Under the pieces are notes generated by a model. That model was not told where the DNA came from. It ran no database searches and worked only from the letters and a program-made list of their open reading frames with translations. A stretch of DNA of 64,000 nucleotides from Marixanthomonas sp. SCSIO 43207 (GTDB lineage: Bacteria > Bacteroidota > Bacteroidia > Flavobacteriales > Flavobacteriaceae): assembly GCF_019904255.1 (NCBI RefSeq), contig NZ_CP063203.1, forward strand, positions 2,366,001 to 2,430,000. Reading direction: 5' to 3'. Position numbers and translations under genes: made by a program. Every line of letters starts with the position of its first letter. The first letter of the stretch is position 1. Below are positions 44,237-52,776 of this stretch, one piece after another.

Positions 44237-44721
44237 TTTTTTAAATGTCTGGGAAATACCATTTTTTTGGTAACGCCGGTTGATACATTATTCCAATCAT
44301 CTTCATCAAATTCAATCATCACAAAACCACTGGTAGGTAAGTTTTCAATTTTTTTGCTTCCCATCATATTTACAGTAGAGGTAAACGCATGGTTATGACC
44401 AACAATCATCACTCTGTCTAATGAATTATCAAGGTTTTTAATGACGTGCATTACTTGTTGACCACTAAAGTCATACAAATCGTGAGTAAGTTCATAATTG
44501 TCGTCTGTCACGCTAAGAGCTTTTTTAAAATATTCTGCGGTGGTACGAGCTCTATTGGCATCACTACTCAAAATTTTTTGTGGTTGTTCAACCTCAGATG
44601 TGATTTTTTCTGAAACTAACTTAGCATCATTGTGACCTCTTTTTTTAAGAGGTCTCATGTGATCATCTACTTCATATTTCCATGAAGATTTTGCGTGTCT
44701 AACTAAATAAAGTGTTTTCAT
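44233..44721 (-). CDS. sixA: SixA-like histidine phosphatase
   Basis: The 162-aa protein belongs to the histidine phosphatase (RHG) superfamily. The catalytic RHG-type motif is LVRHAKSSWKY at residues 6-16, and the second histidine is in IVGHNHAFT. SDANRARTTAEYF supplies the phosphate-binding arginine. The small size and motif match SixA, which dephosphorylates phosphohistidine proteins. Its stop overlaps the ppk1 start by 4 bases. PPK1 works through a phosphohistidine, so a link is possible, but only gene position suggests it. Confidence 0.88.
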   Translation of the reverse strand: MKTLYLVRHAKSSWKYEVDDHMRPLKKRGHNDAKLVSEKITSEVEQPQKILSSDANRARTTAEYFKKALSVTDDNYELTHDLYDFSGQQVMHVIKNLDNSLDRVMIVGHNHAFTSTVNMMGSKKIENLPTSGFVMIEFDEDDWNNVSTGVTKKMVFPRHLKK

Positions 44722-44730
44722 AATTTTTAG

Positions 44731-45375
44731 TTATGGTTGCAGACGTTTAATATTCCAATCAACTCCTTCTAAAGTATATTGTATGCGATCGTGAAGCCTA
44801 TTAGGTCTGCCTTGCCAAAATTCAATTTCTGTGGGTCTTACCAAAAAACCTCCCCAATTTTCAGGTTTCGGAATTTCTTTGCCTTCATATTCTTTTTCTA
44901 AATCATCAAGCTTTTGTTGCAAAGCTTCTCTGCTTTCAATAGGACTACTTTGGTTTGAGACGAGTGCTCCTAATTGGCTTCCGCGTGGTCTGGAGTGAAA
45001 ATAATTTGTTGAATCTTCTTCTGAAGTTTTTTCAGCTACACCTTTTATAATGATTTGCCGCTCCATATTGGGCCAAAAAAAAGACAAACAAACCTTATCA
45101 TGATTTGTTATAGAAACTCCTTTTTCACTAGTATAATTGGTGTAAAAGTAAAACCCGTTTTCGTTATATTTTTTTAATAAAACAACTCTACCTCGAGGAA
45201 AACCATCCTCTCCAAGAGTTGAAAGTGTCATTGCATTTACTTCATCAACTCCATCAGACTCTTTTACTTCAAAAAACCAATTTTGAAATTGTTGCATTGG
45301 GTTTTCATCCACATTGGATTGAAGTAAATTATCTTTTTCGTACGATTTTCTATATGTGTGTAAATTTTTACCCAT
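44731..45375 (-). CDS. pdxH: Pyridoxamine 5'-phosphate oxidase
   Basis: The 214-aa FMN-dependent oxidase converts pyridoxine/pyridoxamine 5'-phosphate to PLP. Family blocks are present: NAMTLSTLGEDGFPRGRVVLLK, FYTNYTSEKG, WPNMERQIIIKGVAEKTS, SRPRGSQLGALVSNQSS and the C-terminal WQGRPNRLHDRIQYTLEG. I use ATG 45375; a GTG two codons upstream would add only MV. It ends 9 bases before the sixA start and is probably transcribed with it. Oxygen dependence fits an aerobe. Confidence 0.96.
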   Translation of the reverse strand: MGKNLHTYRKSYEKDNLLQSNVDENPMQQFQNWFFEVKESDGVDEVNAMTLSTLGEDGFPRGRVVLLKKYNENGFYFYTNYTSEKGVSITNHDKVCLSFFWPNMERQIIIKGVAEKTSEEDSTNYFHSRPRGSQLGALVSNQSSPIESREALQQKLDDLEKEYEGKEIPKPENWGGFLVRPTEIEFWQGRPNRLHDRIQYTLEGVDWNIKRLQP

Positions 45376-45449
45376 TACCACTTGTTTACTGCAATTTACA
45401 AGTTTTGCAGTTGGTTTTAAAATAGAAAACTTTAAATATCTATTAAATT

Positions 45450-46355
45450 TTAAAACTCAAAAACTTTTCCGTCTTCGGCAAGTTTTACATTAAAAAAAAC
45501 CTCTTCGGCTTCCTTTTTAAAAAGTGACAAATCTCCGTACCTACCTGAATAGTGCCCGAGTATTAAGGTGTTTACATTTGCTTTTTTAGCTATAACAGCG
45601 GCTTCTTTGGCTGTGCTATGTTTGGTGGGTTCACACAAGTGGTGGTGTGATTCTAGAAAAGTAGATTCATGATACAATACCGTTGCATCTTTTATCTGCG
45701 GAATTATTTCTGGAAAATAAGCAGTATCACTACAGTAAGCGTAGGACAAAGAGGGTTCGGGTTCAAGAGTAACAGTGTTGTTTTTTATAAGTTCATCGCT
45801 TTCATTTTTAACGTCAAAACCTTGTTTTAATTTCTGAAAATAAGTGTGATGAATATTTGCTTTTTGGGCTGCTTTATAATCTAGTTTTCGTTCTTTTGTT
45901 TTTTCTTGAAATAAAAACCCATTGGTGTAAACACGATGATTTAAAGGTATTGTGGTTATTTTAACTTTATCATCTTCAAAAATTTGGGTGGGTTTTGTGC
46001 TGTCTAGTTCGTGAAAAAACAATGAGTAGTTGGTCCAAGACTTTCCTAGTTTAAGCTGAAGCGTTATGGCTTCTTTTATACCTTTTGGTCCGTAAACGTG
46101 CAAATCTGCTTCTCTTCCTAATAATCTGAATGTAGAAATTAACCCTACTAACCCAAAAAAATGATCACCATGTAAATGTGATATAAAAATATGTTTTATA
46201 CGAGAGAACTTAACTTTATAACGTCTTAACTGTACCTGTGTAGCTTCTCCACAATCAATCAAGAATAAATGACCTTGAATTTCTAAAACCTGTGCTGTAG
46301 GGTTTGCAGTAATGCGTGGTGTAGCAGAATGACAGCCAAGTATGGTCAATTTCAT
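45450..46355 (-). CDS. rnz: Ribonuclease Z
   Basis: The 301-aa metallo-beta-lactamase enzyme cuts the 3' trailer from tRNA precursors. The zinc site HLHGDHFFGL is near residues 60-69. The exosite arm and the conserved AYCSDTAYFP, HESTFLE and LILGHYSGRYGD motifs are present. This matters here because none of the tRNA genes in the window encodes CCA. ATG start; a small STAS-like gene lies 39 bases upstream. Confidence 0.95.
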   Translation of the reverse strand: MKLTILGCHSATPRITANPTAQVLEIQGHLFLIDCGEATQVQLRRYKVKFSRIKHIFISHLHGDHFFGLVGLISTFRLLGREADLHVYGPKGIKEAITLQLKLGKSWTNYSLFFHELDSTKPTQIFEDDKVKITTIPLNHRVYTNGFLFQEKTKERKLDYKAAQKANIHHTYFQKLKQGFDVKNESDELIKNNTVTLEPEPSLSYAYCSDTAYFPEIIPQIKDATVLYHESTFLESHHHLCEPTKHSTAKEAAVIAKKANVNTLILGHYSGRYGDLSLFKKEAEEVFFNVKLAEDGKVFEF

Positions 46356-46394
46356 AAATTAAATTTTAAGTTGTGATTTCAGAAAAAAATAGCT

Positions 46395-46730
46395 TTAAAA
46401 ACCTAGATCGCGTTCTACTTCTTCCATATCAACAATATCTGAAGCTTCTTGCAAGGTAGGTACCACAATCATTTCCATTGGGATAACGTCTGGATTAATT
46501 GCACTATTAACCAATACAAAAGAATGTTTTGTTTTACGGTGTAGATTTGACACATTTAAAAACTTGAGCAACTCTTGAAGAGTTAATTTTTGGTATTTTA
46601 AAAGGTCTACAACTACATTTTGGCCTTTAAATTTCTTCGGAATTTGATACTCAAGAAAAGAAGCAAAGTCTGAAATATCATCTTGCTCGTCTGCCAGTAT
46701 TACATATTTTTCTTGATTGATAATTTTCAT
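46395..46730 (-). CDS. Small STAS-like protein of unknown function
   Basis: The 111-aa protein has a beta-alpha pattern (YVILADEQDDISDFASFLEY, VVVDLLKYQKLTLQELLKFL, KHSFVLVNSAINPDVIP) like STAS or anti-sigma-factor antagonist-like domains, without a clear phosphorylatable serine that I can place. It lies 1 base after the pyrB stop codon and upstream of rnz, so it is in the pyrR-pyrB-rnz run. This position is conserved in my recollection of flavobacterial genomes, but its function is unknown. Confidence 0.7.
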   Translation of the reverse strand: MKIINQEKYVILADEQDDISDFASFLEYQIPKKFKGQNVVVDLLKYQKLTLQELLKFLNVSNLHRKTKHSFVLVNSAINPDVIPMEMIVVPTLQEASDIVDMEEVERDLGF

Positions 46731-46731
46731 C

Positions 46732-47658
46732 TTACTGAATTTTTGAAGCTAATAAATATAGAACAGCCATTCGTACCGCTACTCCATTTTGCACTTGATT
46801 TAATATAATAGCTTGTTTACTGTCGGCTACATCGCTTGTAATTTCTACACCTCTATTAATAGGACCTGGGTGCATCACGACAATTTCTTTATTAAGGCTG
46901 TCTAATAGTTTTTTATTTACGCCAAATTGCTGTGTGTATTCACGAGTGGTGGGAAAATAACTAATATCCATTCGTTCATTTTGCACTCTCAACATATTGG
47001 CAACATCACACCATTCTAAAGCTTTACGAAGATTGGTTTCTACCTTAACATCTAAGGCTTCTATATGTTTAGGTATGAGTGTTTTGGGGCCACAAACTTT
47101 TACTTCTGCTCCTAATTTTTGTAGGGCAAATATGTTGCTAAGCGCTACTCTTGAGTGTAAAATATCACCTACAATAACTACTTTTTTTCCGCTTACATCA
47201 CCTAGTTTTTCTCGTATTGAATAACAATCTAATAAAGCTTGAGTAGGATGTTCATGAGCTCCATCACCAGCATTTACAATACTTGCTTTTATATTTTTTG
47301 AAAGAAAAATACCCGCTCCTGGATTGGGGTGTCTCATTACTACCATATCTACTTTCATTGATAGAATATTGTTTACCGTATCAACGAGAGTTTCTCCTTT
47401 TTTAACTGAAGATGATGATGCAGAAAAGTTTATGACATCTGCAGAGAGTCTTTTTTCAGCCAATTCAAATGAAAGTCTTGTTCTAGTGCTGTTTTCAAAA
47501 AATAAATTTGCAATGGTAATATCTCTAAGCGAGGGAACTTTTTTAATAGGCCTATTGATAACTTCTTTAAAATGATCTGCCGTTTCGAAGATTAATTGAA
47601 TATCGTCTTCGGTAATGTATTTTATTCCTAGTAAGTGATTTACACTTAATTCGCTCAT
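46732..47658 (-). CDS. pyrB: Aspartate carbamoyltransferase catalytic subunit
   Basis: The 308-aa enzyme makes N-carbamoyl-aspartate in pyrimidine biosynthesis. The carbamoyl-phosphate loop FFENSTRTRLSFELAEKRL, the 80s-loop SSSVKKGET and HPTQALLDCYS are intact. No pyrI regulatory subunit is adjacent, as is usual in this group. The gene follows pyrR by 15 bases and is probably expressed with it. Confidence 0.97.
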   Translation of the reverse strand: MSELSVNHLLGIKYITEDDIQLIFETADHFKEVINRPIKKVPSLRDITIANLFFENSTRTRLSFELAEKRLSADVINFSASSSSVKKGETLVDTVNNILSMKVDMVVMRHPNPGAGIFLSKNIKASIVNAGDGAHEHPTQALLDCYSIREKLGDVSGKKVVIVGDILHSRVALSNIFALQKLGAEVKVCGPKTLIPKHIEALDVKVETNLRKALEWCDVANMLRVQNERMDISYFPTTREYTQQFGVNKKLLDSLNKEIVVMHPGPINRGVEITSDVADSKQAIILNQVQNGVAVRMAVLYLLASKIQ

Positions 47659-47673
47659 AATTTATTCAATTAT

Positions 47674-48213
47674 TTAATTTTTAACCAAGTATACAACATC
47701 TTCTCCTTCATTTTCTTTCCAGCATACTTTAACCTTTTCATTGTTTATTGCATCAACTTGTCTGCCTCTATAATCTGGTTGAATAGGTAAATGTCTGCTA
47801 AACCTTCTATCTATAAGCGTTAAAAGCTCAATTTCTAAAGGACGACCAAAAGACTGTACTGCTGTCAATGCAGACCGTATGCTTCTTCCTGTATAAAGTA
47901 CATCGTCTATAAAAACTACTTTTTTGTCTTCAACAATAAAATTAATATTGGTTTTATTGGCTTCAAGAGGTTTTTCGCTTCTTCTGAAATCATCACGATA
48001 AAAAGTAATATCAAGATACCCTAATTGAATATTTTTAATTTTATATTCATCTTCAAGTAAGATTTTTAAGCGTTCTGCTAGATATACACCTCGAGGTTGT
48101 ATTCCTATTAAAACAGTATCTGAAAAGGTGTCGTGATTTTCAATTAATTGGCAAGCCAAGCGATGAAGCGCAATGTTGATTTCGGTTGCGTTTAAAAGCA
48201 CTTTTTGGCTCAT
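47674..48213 (-). CDS. pyrR: Bifunctional pyr operon regulator / uracil phosphoribosyltransferase PyrR
   Basis: The 179-aa PRTase has the PRPP-binding loop VVFIDDVLYTGRSIRSA near residues 95-111, LIGIQPRGVYLAERL and LIDRRFSRHLPIQPDYRGRQVD. PyrR converts uracil to UMP and in Firmicutes also binds pyr leader RNA. I see no attenuator hairpin between its promoter and start or before pyrB, so RNA binding is not supported here. First gene of the run pyrR-pyrB-46395-rnz; promoter at 48241-48248. Confidence 0.95.
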   Translation of the reverse strand: MSQKVLLNATEINIALHRLACQLIENHDTFSDTVLIGIQPRGVYLAERLKILLEDEYKIKNIQLGYLDITFYRDDFRRSEKPLEANKTNINFIVEDKKVVFIDDVLYTGRSIRSALTAVQSFGRPLEIELLTLIDRRFSRHLPIQPDYRGRQVDAINNEKVKVCWKENEGEDVVYLVKN

Positions 48214-48240
48214 AGAATTGTTAAGCTAAGATTCAAAATA

Positions 48241-48248
48241 CAAAAGTA
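48241..48248 (-). promoter_or_regulatory. Predicted -7 element of pyrR
   Basis: TACTTTTG on the minus strand, 27 bases before the pyrR ATG at 48213. No clear -33 and no attenuator-like hairpin in the short leader. Confidence 0.5.
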
Positions 48249-48388
48249 CTATTTTTTTAATGAACTTATACGTTAAGTTTACAATTAGGTTTTTAATAAG
48301 AAACTCAGAATTGTAAATGCATTTTTCAGAACAAATCATGTAAAAACATTTTTGTACTTTTAATTTTAACAACCAAAAAAACACAATT

Positions 48389-48820
48389 ATGACAACCACT
48401 ACCAAACCCAATACTGCTTTTTGGATTATAGCAGTACTAGCCCTTTTATGGAATATAATGGGCGTTTTTCAATTTATAGCTTCAACTTTTATGACTGAGT
48501 TAATTTCTGAAGGGGTTTCTGAAGAAGAAATGGAATTATTTACCGGCCTGCCATCTTGGTATACTGTAGCATTTGGAATAGCAACAATAGCTGGGTTATT
48601 GGGCTGTATCACTATGCTTATGCGTAAAAAGATTACTGTACCGTTATTTGGTCTTTCATTACTTGCTGTTTTAATTGCACAAGGTTATTGGATTTTTGCA
48701 ACCGATGTAATGGATGTAATGGGGGCACAAGCAATTGTAATGCCGTTGATTGTTATTGCGGTTTGTATATTTTTATACTTTTATAGCAAAGGGGCAAAAC
48801 AAAAAGGGTGGCTTAAGTAA
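48389..48820 (+). CDS. Four-helix membrane protein of unknown function
   Basis: The 143-aa protein has four hydrophobic segments (about residues 10-32, 58-78, 86-105, 114-134): FWIIAVLALLWNIMGVFQFI, the region beginning at YTVAFGIATIAGLLGCITML, VPLFGLSLLAVLIAQGYWIF and MPLIVIAVCIFLYF. A basic tail follows. The function is unknown; it resembles small uncharacterised inner-membrane proteins common in flavobacteria. Its stop codon directly abuts the stop of the converging corA. Confidence 0.8.
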   Translation: MTTTTKPNTAFWIIAVLALLWNIMGVFQFIASTFMTELISEGVSEEEMELFTGLPSWYTVAFGIATIAGLLGCITMLMRKKITVPLFGLSLLAVLIAQGYWIFATDVMDVMGAQAIVMPLIVIAVCIFLYFYSKGAKQKGWLK

Positions 48821-49912
48821 TTATAACCACTTCTTGCGTTTAAAATACCATAATAGACCAAAAAATACGATAATCATAGCACCCCAAAGGTAGAAATAAC
48901 CGTATTTAAGATGGAGTTCCGGGATGTATTCAAAATTCATCCCATAAATTCCTGCCATAAATGTTAAGGGAATAAATATCGAGGCCATAATGGTTAAAAC
49001 CTTCATGACTTCGTTCATTTTATTACTAATAGTTGTCATGTACATATCCATAAGACCCCAAATCATTTCACGATAAATGTCTACACTTTCTGAAACTTGA
49101 ATAATATGGTCGTACAAATCACGTATGTAATTTTGAGTACGTTCTTCAATTAATGTTGTATCTGTTTTTTCAAGCCTATTAATTACTTCTCGAAGCGGTA
49201 CTACAGCCCTTCTTATTCGTAATATTTCTTTTTTCAATACTTGAATATCTTGTGTAATATCTTCTTCAATTTTATCTTCAAATAGTTGGTCTTCAATAAA
49301 CTCTATTTTTGCACTTAATGTTTCTATTACGCTGAAATAATTATCAACTACAGCGTCCAGTAGAGCAAACATTAGGTAATCGGCACCTTTACCACGCACG
49401 CGACCTTTCGCATTTTCTATTCTATCTCGAAGTCCATCCCAAACATCGCCATCAGCCTCTTGAAAAGTAGTAACATAATCTTTCCCCACCACCATGCTTA
49501 CGTGTTCATTGATAAACTCACCTTCATCTGAGTAATGCAACATTTTAAAAACAATAAATAGATATTCCTCATACTCATCCATTTTAGGACGTTGATTGGT
49601 TGTAACAATATCTTCTTGAATTAATGGGTGCAAATTATAATACTCCCCTAAACGTTCGATTTCTTTGGTGTTGTTGAGACCATTAATATTTATCCAAGTA
49701 ATGTGTTGACTAGTTTCAAAACCAAAAGCATCTTCAATGTTGCCAGAATCTTCCCTATTATAATGATCTTTTGAATAATCTATTATTTCAACCTTAGTAG
49801 TTATATTTTCTTTTCTACCAGTATAGGTTACCGTTCCTGGAGCTTCGTTATGGATTATTGGCCTTTTAACGATAGGCACTTTTAATTTTCGTTTCTTCTT
49901 TCTAGCGGTCAT
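48821..49912 (-). CDS. corA: Magnesium/cobalt transporter CorA
   Basis: The 363-aa protein has a large N-terminal cytosolic funnel domain and two C-terminal membrane helices. The signature GMN motif (residues 324-326 in YGMNFEYIPEL) sits after TM1 and forms the selectivity filter, and a Lys-rich ending follows TM2. CorA mediates Mg2+ influx. The N-terminus carries a short basic stretch (TARKKKRKLKVP) before the funnel. Convergent with the membrane protein at 48389. Confidence 0.96.
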   Translation of the reverse strand: MTARKKKRKLKVPIVKRPIIHNEAPGTVTYTGRKENITTKVEIIDYSKDHYNREDSGNIEDAFGFETSQHITWININGLNNTKEIERLGEYYNLHPLIQEDIVTTNQRPKMDEYEEYLFIVFKMLHYSDEGEFINEHVSMVVGKDYVTTFQEADGDVWDGLRDRIENAKGRVRGKGADYLMFALLDAVVDNYFSVIETLSAKIEFIEDQLFEDKIEEDITQDIQVLKKEILRIRRAVVPLREVINRLEKTDTTLIEERTQNYIRDLYDHIIQVSESVDIYREMIWGLMDMYMTTISNKMNEVMKVLTIMASIFIPLTFMAGIYGMNFEYIPELHLKYGYFYLWGAMIIVFFGLLWYFKRKKWL

Positions 49913-50000
49913 ATTGGTATAATTGAAATTTAAAGGTAGGAAAACTAAACAATTTTTATAATTTTAAATTTCAATGTTATCATAATAACTAGTCAATTAC

Positions 50001-50798
50001 ATGCTTAAAAAGTACTATCCGTTTGACCCTCTTCTCAAGCATCACATCCTTATTGCACTAGGATTAGCTATTTGGATTTTTCTTTTTTTAACACTTACCG
50101 AACCTCTAGACACAAGTGAATTTAATGGGTTAGAAAAACTACTGTATCTTCCGTTTTATGGACTAGCAGGAGCTTTAGCTTATTTATTGATTTTGCCGTT
50201 ACAATCATTTTTGTACAAAAAGAGTAATAAAGTATGGATGCTATGGAGTGAACTAATATTCTTTTCAATAATGTTTTTATTTGGACTGTTATTCTCAAGA
50301 ATGGTTTACTTATATATTGTAGTTCCTGGAGAACCAAACCCTTATGGCCTTTATTATTTTTTCACTGCTATTTACCTTCCCGCCATTATTACTATCCTAC
50401 CTATTTTGGCTATTGGGCGCTGGGCTTTTGGGCGCTACTTTGAAAAAAAACTGGAAGACCAAAAAATTGAAATTCAAGGAGAAGGGACTTACGAAGGACT
50501 GCGCCTGCAATTCAATGATCTTATATGTATAAAATCTGCCGATAACTATATTGAGGTTTCTTTTCTGAATAATGACACACTAAAAAAACAACTCATCCGA
50601 AATAAACTTTCCACTGTTGAAGCTGCCATTCCAGAATTAATACGAACTCATAGATCACACCTTATAAATCCAAACCATTTTCAACAATTTAAAATGATCT
50701 CTGGAAAGTTACATCTTTTACTATCTTCAGAAACTATTGTGCCTGTTTCAAAAACTTATGCTGCAAAAGTCAAAGAAAACTTAGGAAATAGAAATTAA
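50001..50798 (+). CDS. Membrane-anchored LytTR-type transcription regulator
   Basis: The 265-aa protein has four membrane helices in the first 150 residues (segments starting at HHILIALGLAIWIFLFL, FYGLAGALAYLLILPL, IFFSIMFLFGLLFSRMVYL and FTAIYLPAIITILPIL) and a C-terminal LytTR DNA-binding domain (about 165-265): FNDLICIKSADNYIEVSFL, LIRTHRSHLINPNHF and PVSKTYAAKVKE. It lacks a receiver domain, so it looks like a one-component sensor-regulator at the inner membrane. The serine hydrolase downstream is a possible target. Confidence 0.88.
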   Translation: MLKKYYPFDPLLKHHILIALGLAIWIFLFLTLTEPLDTSEFNGLEKLLYLPFYGLAGALAYLLILPLQSFLYKKSNKVWMLWSELIFFSIMFLFGLLFSRMVYLYIVVPGEPNPYGLYYFFTAIYLPAIITILPILAIGRWAFGRYFEKKLEDQKIEIQGEGTYEGLRLQFNDLICIKSADNYIEVSFLNNDTLKKQLIRNKLSTVEAAIPELIRTHRSHLINPNHFQQFKMISGKLHLLLSSETIVPVSKTYAAKVKENLGNRN

Positions 50799-50940
50799 TT
50801 TTTTGTTTTCAAAACAATAAACACTTATCAATAAATAACCAATAGAACTAATTCACAAAATCCTTATAAACTTCACCACAAGGAGGTGTCATTTCACCCC
50901 AAACTACTATATATAAAGGTCTTATGTGTTTTTATAGCTA

Positions 50941-50948
50941 TATATTTG
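50941..50948 (+). promoter_or_regulatory. Predicted -7 element of the serine hydrolase gene
   Basis: TATATTTG matches the consensus and is 44 bases before the ATG at 50993. No clear TTG -33. Confidence 0.45.
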
Positions 50949-50992
50949 TTTCATAAAATAATTTGAATATAAACGCAAAAAAACTAGAAATT

Positions 50993-52111
50993 ATGAAACA
51001 ATTATCCTTCAAAATTCTTGCTTTAGTAATTATAATAACCTTTTCATCTTGTAAAGTAAGTCGCTTTGCATATTATAATTATGCCAATATTACAGATTAC
51101 AAAATCTTTCCAAGTAGGTCTATTGAAAAACCAGAAAAACCTTTCACTTTTCAGAAAACTAAAAAACCACTAATTAAAGATTCAATTACCATTACTTCTA
51201 AAGGAAAAAAAACTAAACAAACATTTGAGGATTATTTAATTTCAAACAAAACCGTAGCCTACTTAGTGATACAAAATGACAGTATTTTATATGAAAATTA
51301 TTTTAATAAATATGAAGAAAGTTCAGTTGTAAATTCGTTTTCAATGGCAAAAAGTATCTTATCAATTTTAGTTGGAATTGCTATAGACGAAGGTAAAATT
51401 AAATCTATAAAAGAACCTGTTACAAACTATTTAACCAATATAAAAGACGAAAAGTTTAAAGATATTACCATAGAACATTTATTAAATATGACCTCCGGAA
51501 TAGCGTTTAATGAAAGTTATACCAATCCCTTTGGTGATGCGGCCACCTTCTACTATGGCACCAATTTAACCAAAGCAGTTAATAAGCTAAAAGTTGAGCA
51601 AGAACCGGGAACACGCTTTAAATACAGTAGCGGCGATAGTCAAGTATTAGGTATGGTTTTACAAGCTGCTTTAAAAGAAGAGAGTATTTCAGAATATTTA
51701 GAGAAAAAAATTTGGAAACCCTTAGGAATGGAATATGATGCTACTTGGAGTTTAGACCGTAAAAATAATGGTGTTGAAAAAACCTTTTGTTGTCTTAATG
51801 CAAGAGCTAGGGATTTTGCTAAAATTGGTAGATTATATCTTGAAAATGGCAATTGGAATGGCAAACAAATTGTTTCAAAAGAATGGGTAAGAAATTCTAC
51901 CAAAGTAGATTCTACAGGAGGAAATGTAGCTCGATACCAACACCAATGGTGGATTAATCAAAAAGACAACTCCTTTGAAGCTGAAGGCATCTTAGGGCAA
52001 CATATTTATGTTAATCCTGAGAAAAATGTGATTATTGTTCGCTTAGGAAAAAAGGTGGGAAAAACCGGAAGCTGGACTCAAATTGCGCAAAGTATTGCTG
52101 CAAAGCTCTAA
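50993..52111 (+). CDS. Lipoprotein serine hydrolase (beta-lactamase/penicillin-binding family)
   Basis: I use ATG 50993 (372 aa), because it gives a clean lipoprotein signal: MKQLSFKILALVIIITFSSC, lipobox FSSC with Cys20. The hydrolase domain has the S-x-x-K motif as Ser117-Met-Ala-Lys120 (SFSMAKSI) and a YSSGD box in place of the usual Y-x-N motif, plus GILGQHIYVNPEKN near the end. It belongs to class C beta-lactamase-related esterases/amidases. Substrate is unknown, and it need not be a beta-lactamase. It lies downstream of the LytTR gene and ends at a hairpin. Confidence 0.85.
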   Translation: MKQLSFKILALVIIITFSSCKVSRFAYYNYANITDYKIFPSRSIEKPEKPFTFQKTKKPLIKDSITITSKGKKTKQTFEDYLISNKTVAYLVIQNDSILYENYFNKYEESSVVNSFSMAKSILSILVGIAIDEGKIKSIKEPVTNYLTNIKDEKFKDITIEHLLNMTSGIAFNESYTNPFGDAATFYYGTNLTKAVNKLKVEQEPGTRFKYSSGDSQVLGMVLQAALKEESISEYLEKKIWKPLGMEYDATWSLDRKNNGVEKTFCCLNARARDFAKIGRLYLENGNWNGKQIVSKEWVRNSTKVDSTGGNVARYQHQWWINQKDNSFEAEGILGQHIYVNPEKNVIIVRLGKKVGKTGSWTQIAQSIAAKL

Positions 52112-52124
52112 ATAAAAGAAAATA

Positions 52125-52154
52125 AGGTAGAAGTTTACTTTTAAACTTCTACCT
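52125..52154. terminator. Bidirectional hairpin between serine hydrolase and hisIE
   Basis: AGGTAGAAGTTTA and TAAACTTCTACCT form a perfect 13-bp stem around CTTT. The T-run on the plus side is weak, while the minus side is followed by a T-rich tail, so it probably ends mainly the his operon transcript. Confidence 0.7.
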
Positions 52155-52175
52155 ATTTCTAATGATTTACTCTAA

Positions 52176-52772
52176 CTAATGCCTGGTGCGTAACACTTTT
52201 TCAATATCGCTTAAATGAAAACCTTTTGCTTGTAATAAAACCATATAATGAAATAGAAGATCTGCACTTTCATTTAAAAATAATTCGTCATTATTGTCTT
52301 TTGCTTCAATAACTACTTCAACAGCCTCTTCCCCTACTTTTTGAGCTATTTTATTTATCCCACTTTTAAAAAGTGATGTAACATATGAACTTTCATTTTC
52401 AGGTGTGTTTTTTCGGTCTTCGATAATGTTTTCTAGTTGTGATAAAAAACCAAATGTAGAAGTGTTTTCTTCTCTCCAACACGTATCGGTTCCTGTATGG
52501 CAAACGGGACCAAGTGGTTTTGCTTGAATGAGTAAAGCATCATTATCACAGTCAACTTTTATAGAAACCAACTCTAAAAAATTACCACTCTCCTCTCCTT
52601 TAGTCCATAACCTATTTTTACTTCGGCTATAAAATGTAACTTTTTTTGATTGGTTGGTCTTTAAAAAAGCGTCCTCATTCATATATCCAAGCATTAATAC
52701 TTTTCTTGTAATTGAATCTTGCACAATTGCTGGTACTAATCCGTCATCATATTTTGAATAATTTATCTGCAT
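52176..52772 (-). CDS. hisIE: Bifunctional phosphoribosyl-AMP cyclohydrolase / phosphoribosyl-ATP pyrophosphatase
   Basis: The 198-aa fused enzyme catalyses steps 2 and 3 of histidine synthesis. The N-terminal HisI part has YMNEDAFLKT, FYSRSKNRLWTKGEESGN and the zinc/active-site CDNDALLIQAKPLGPVCH and TGTDTCWR blocks. The C-terminal HisE part (about 105-198) has KVGEEAVEVVIEAKD and the helix with ESADLLFHYMVLL. Last gene of the his operon, 4 bases after hisF. Confidence 0.97.
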   Translation of the reverse strand: MQINYSKYDDGLVPAIVQDSITRKVLMLGYMNEDAFLKTNQSKKVTFYSRSKNRLWTKGEESGNFLELVSIKVDCDNDALLIQAKPLGPVCHTGTDTCWREENTSTFGFLSQLENIIEDRKNTPENESSYVTSLFKSGINKIAQKVGEEAVEVVIEAKDNNDELFLNESADLLFHYMVLLQAKGFHLSDIEKVLRTRH

Positions 52773-52776
52773 AGTT

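Noticed and set aside
47674..48250. PyrR-controlled RNA attenuator before pyrR or pyrB
   Set aside because: The pyrR leader is about 20-25 nt and the pyrR-pyrB gap is 15 bases, with no hairpin and T-run in either.
50881..50888. Shine-Dalgarno-like AGGAGGTG
   Set aside because: No start codon follows at the right distance; the next gene starts at 50993 behind a clear promoter element, and Shine-Dalgarno use is rare here.
50993..52111. True beta-lactamase conferring antibiotic resistance
   Set aside because: The S-x-x-K motif is shared with many esterases and amidases, the usual Y-x-N box is altered to YSSGD, and the lipoprotein nature fits a general serine hydrolase better.
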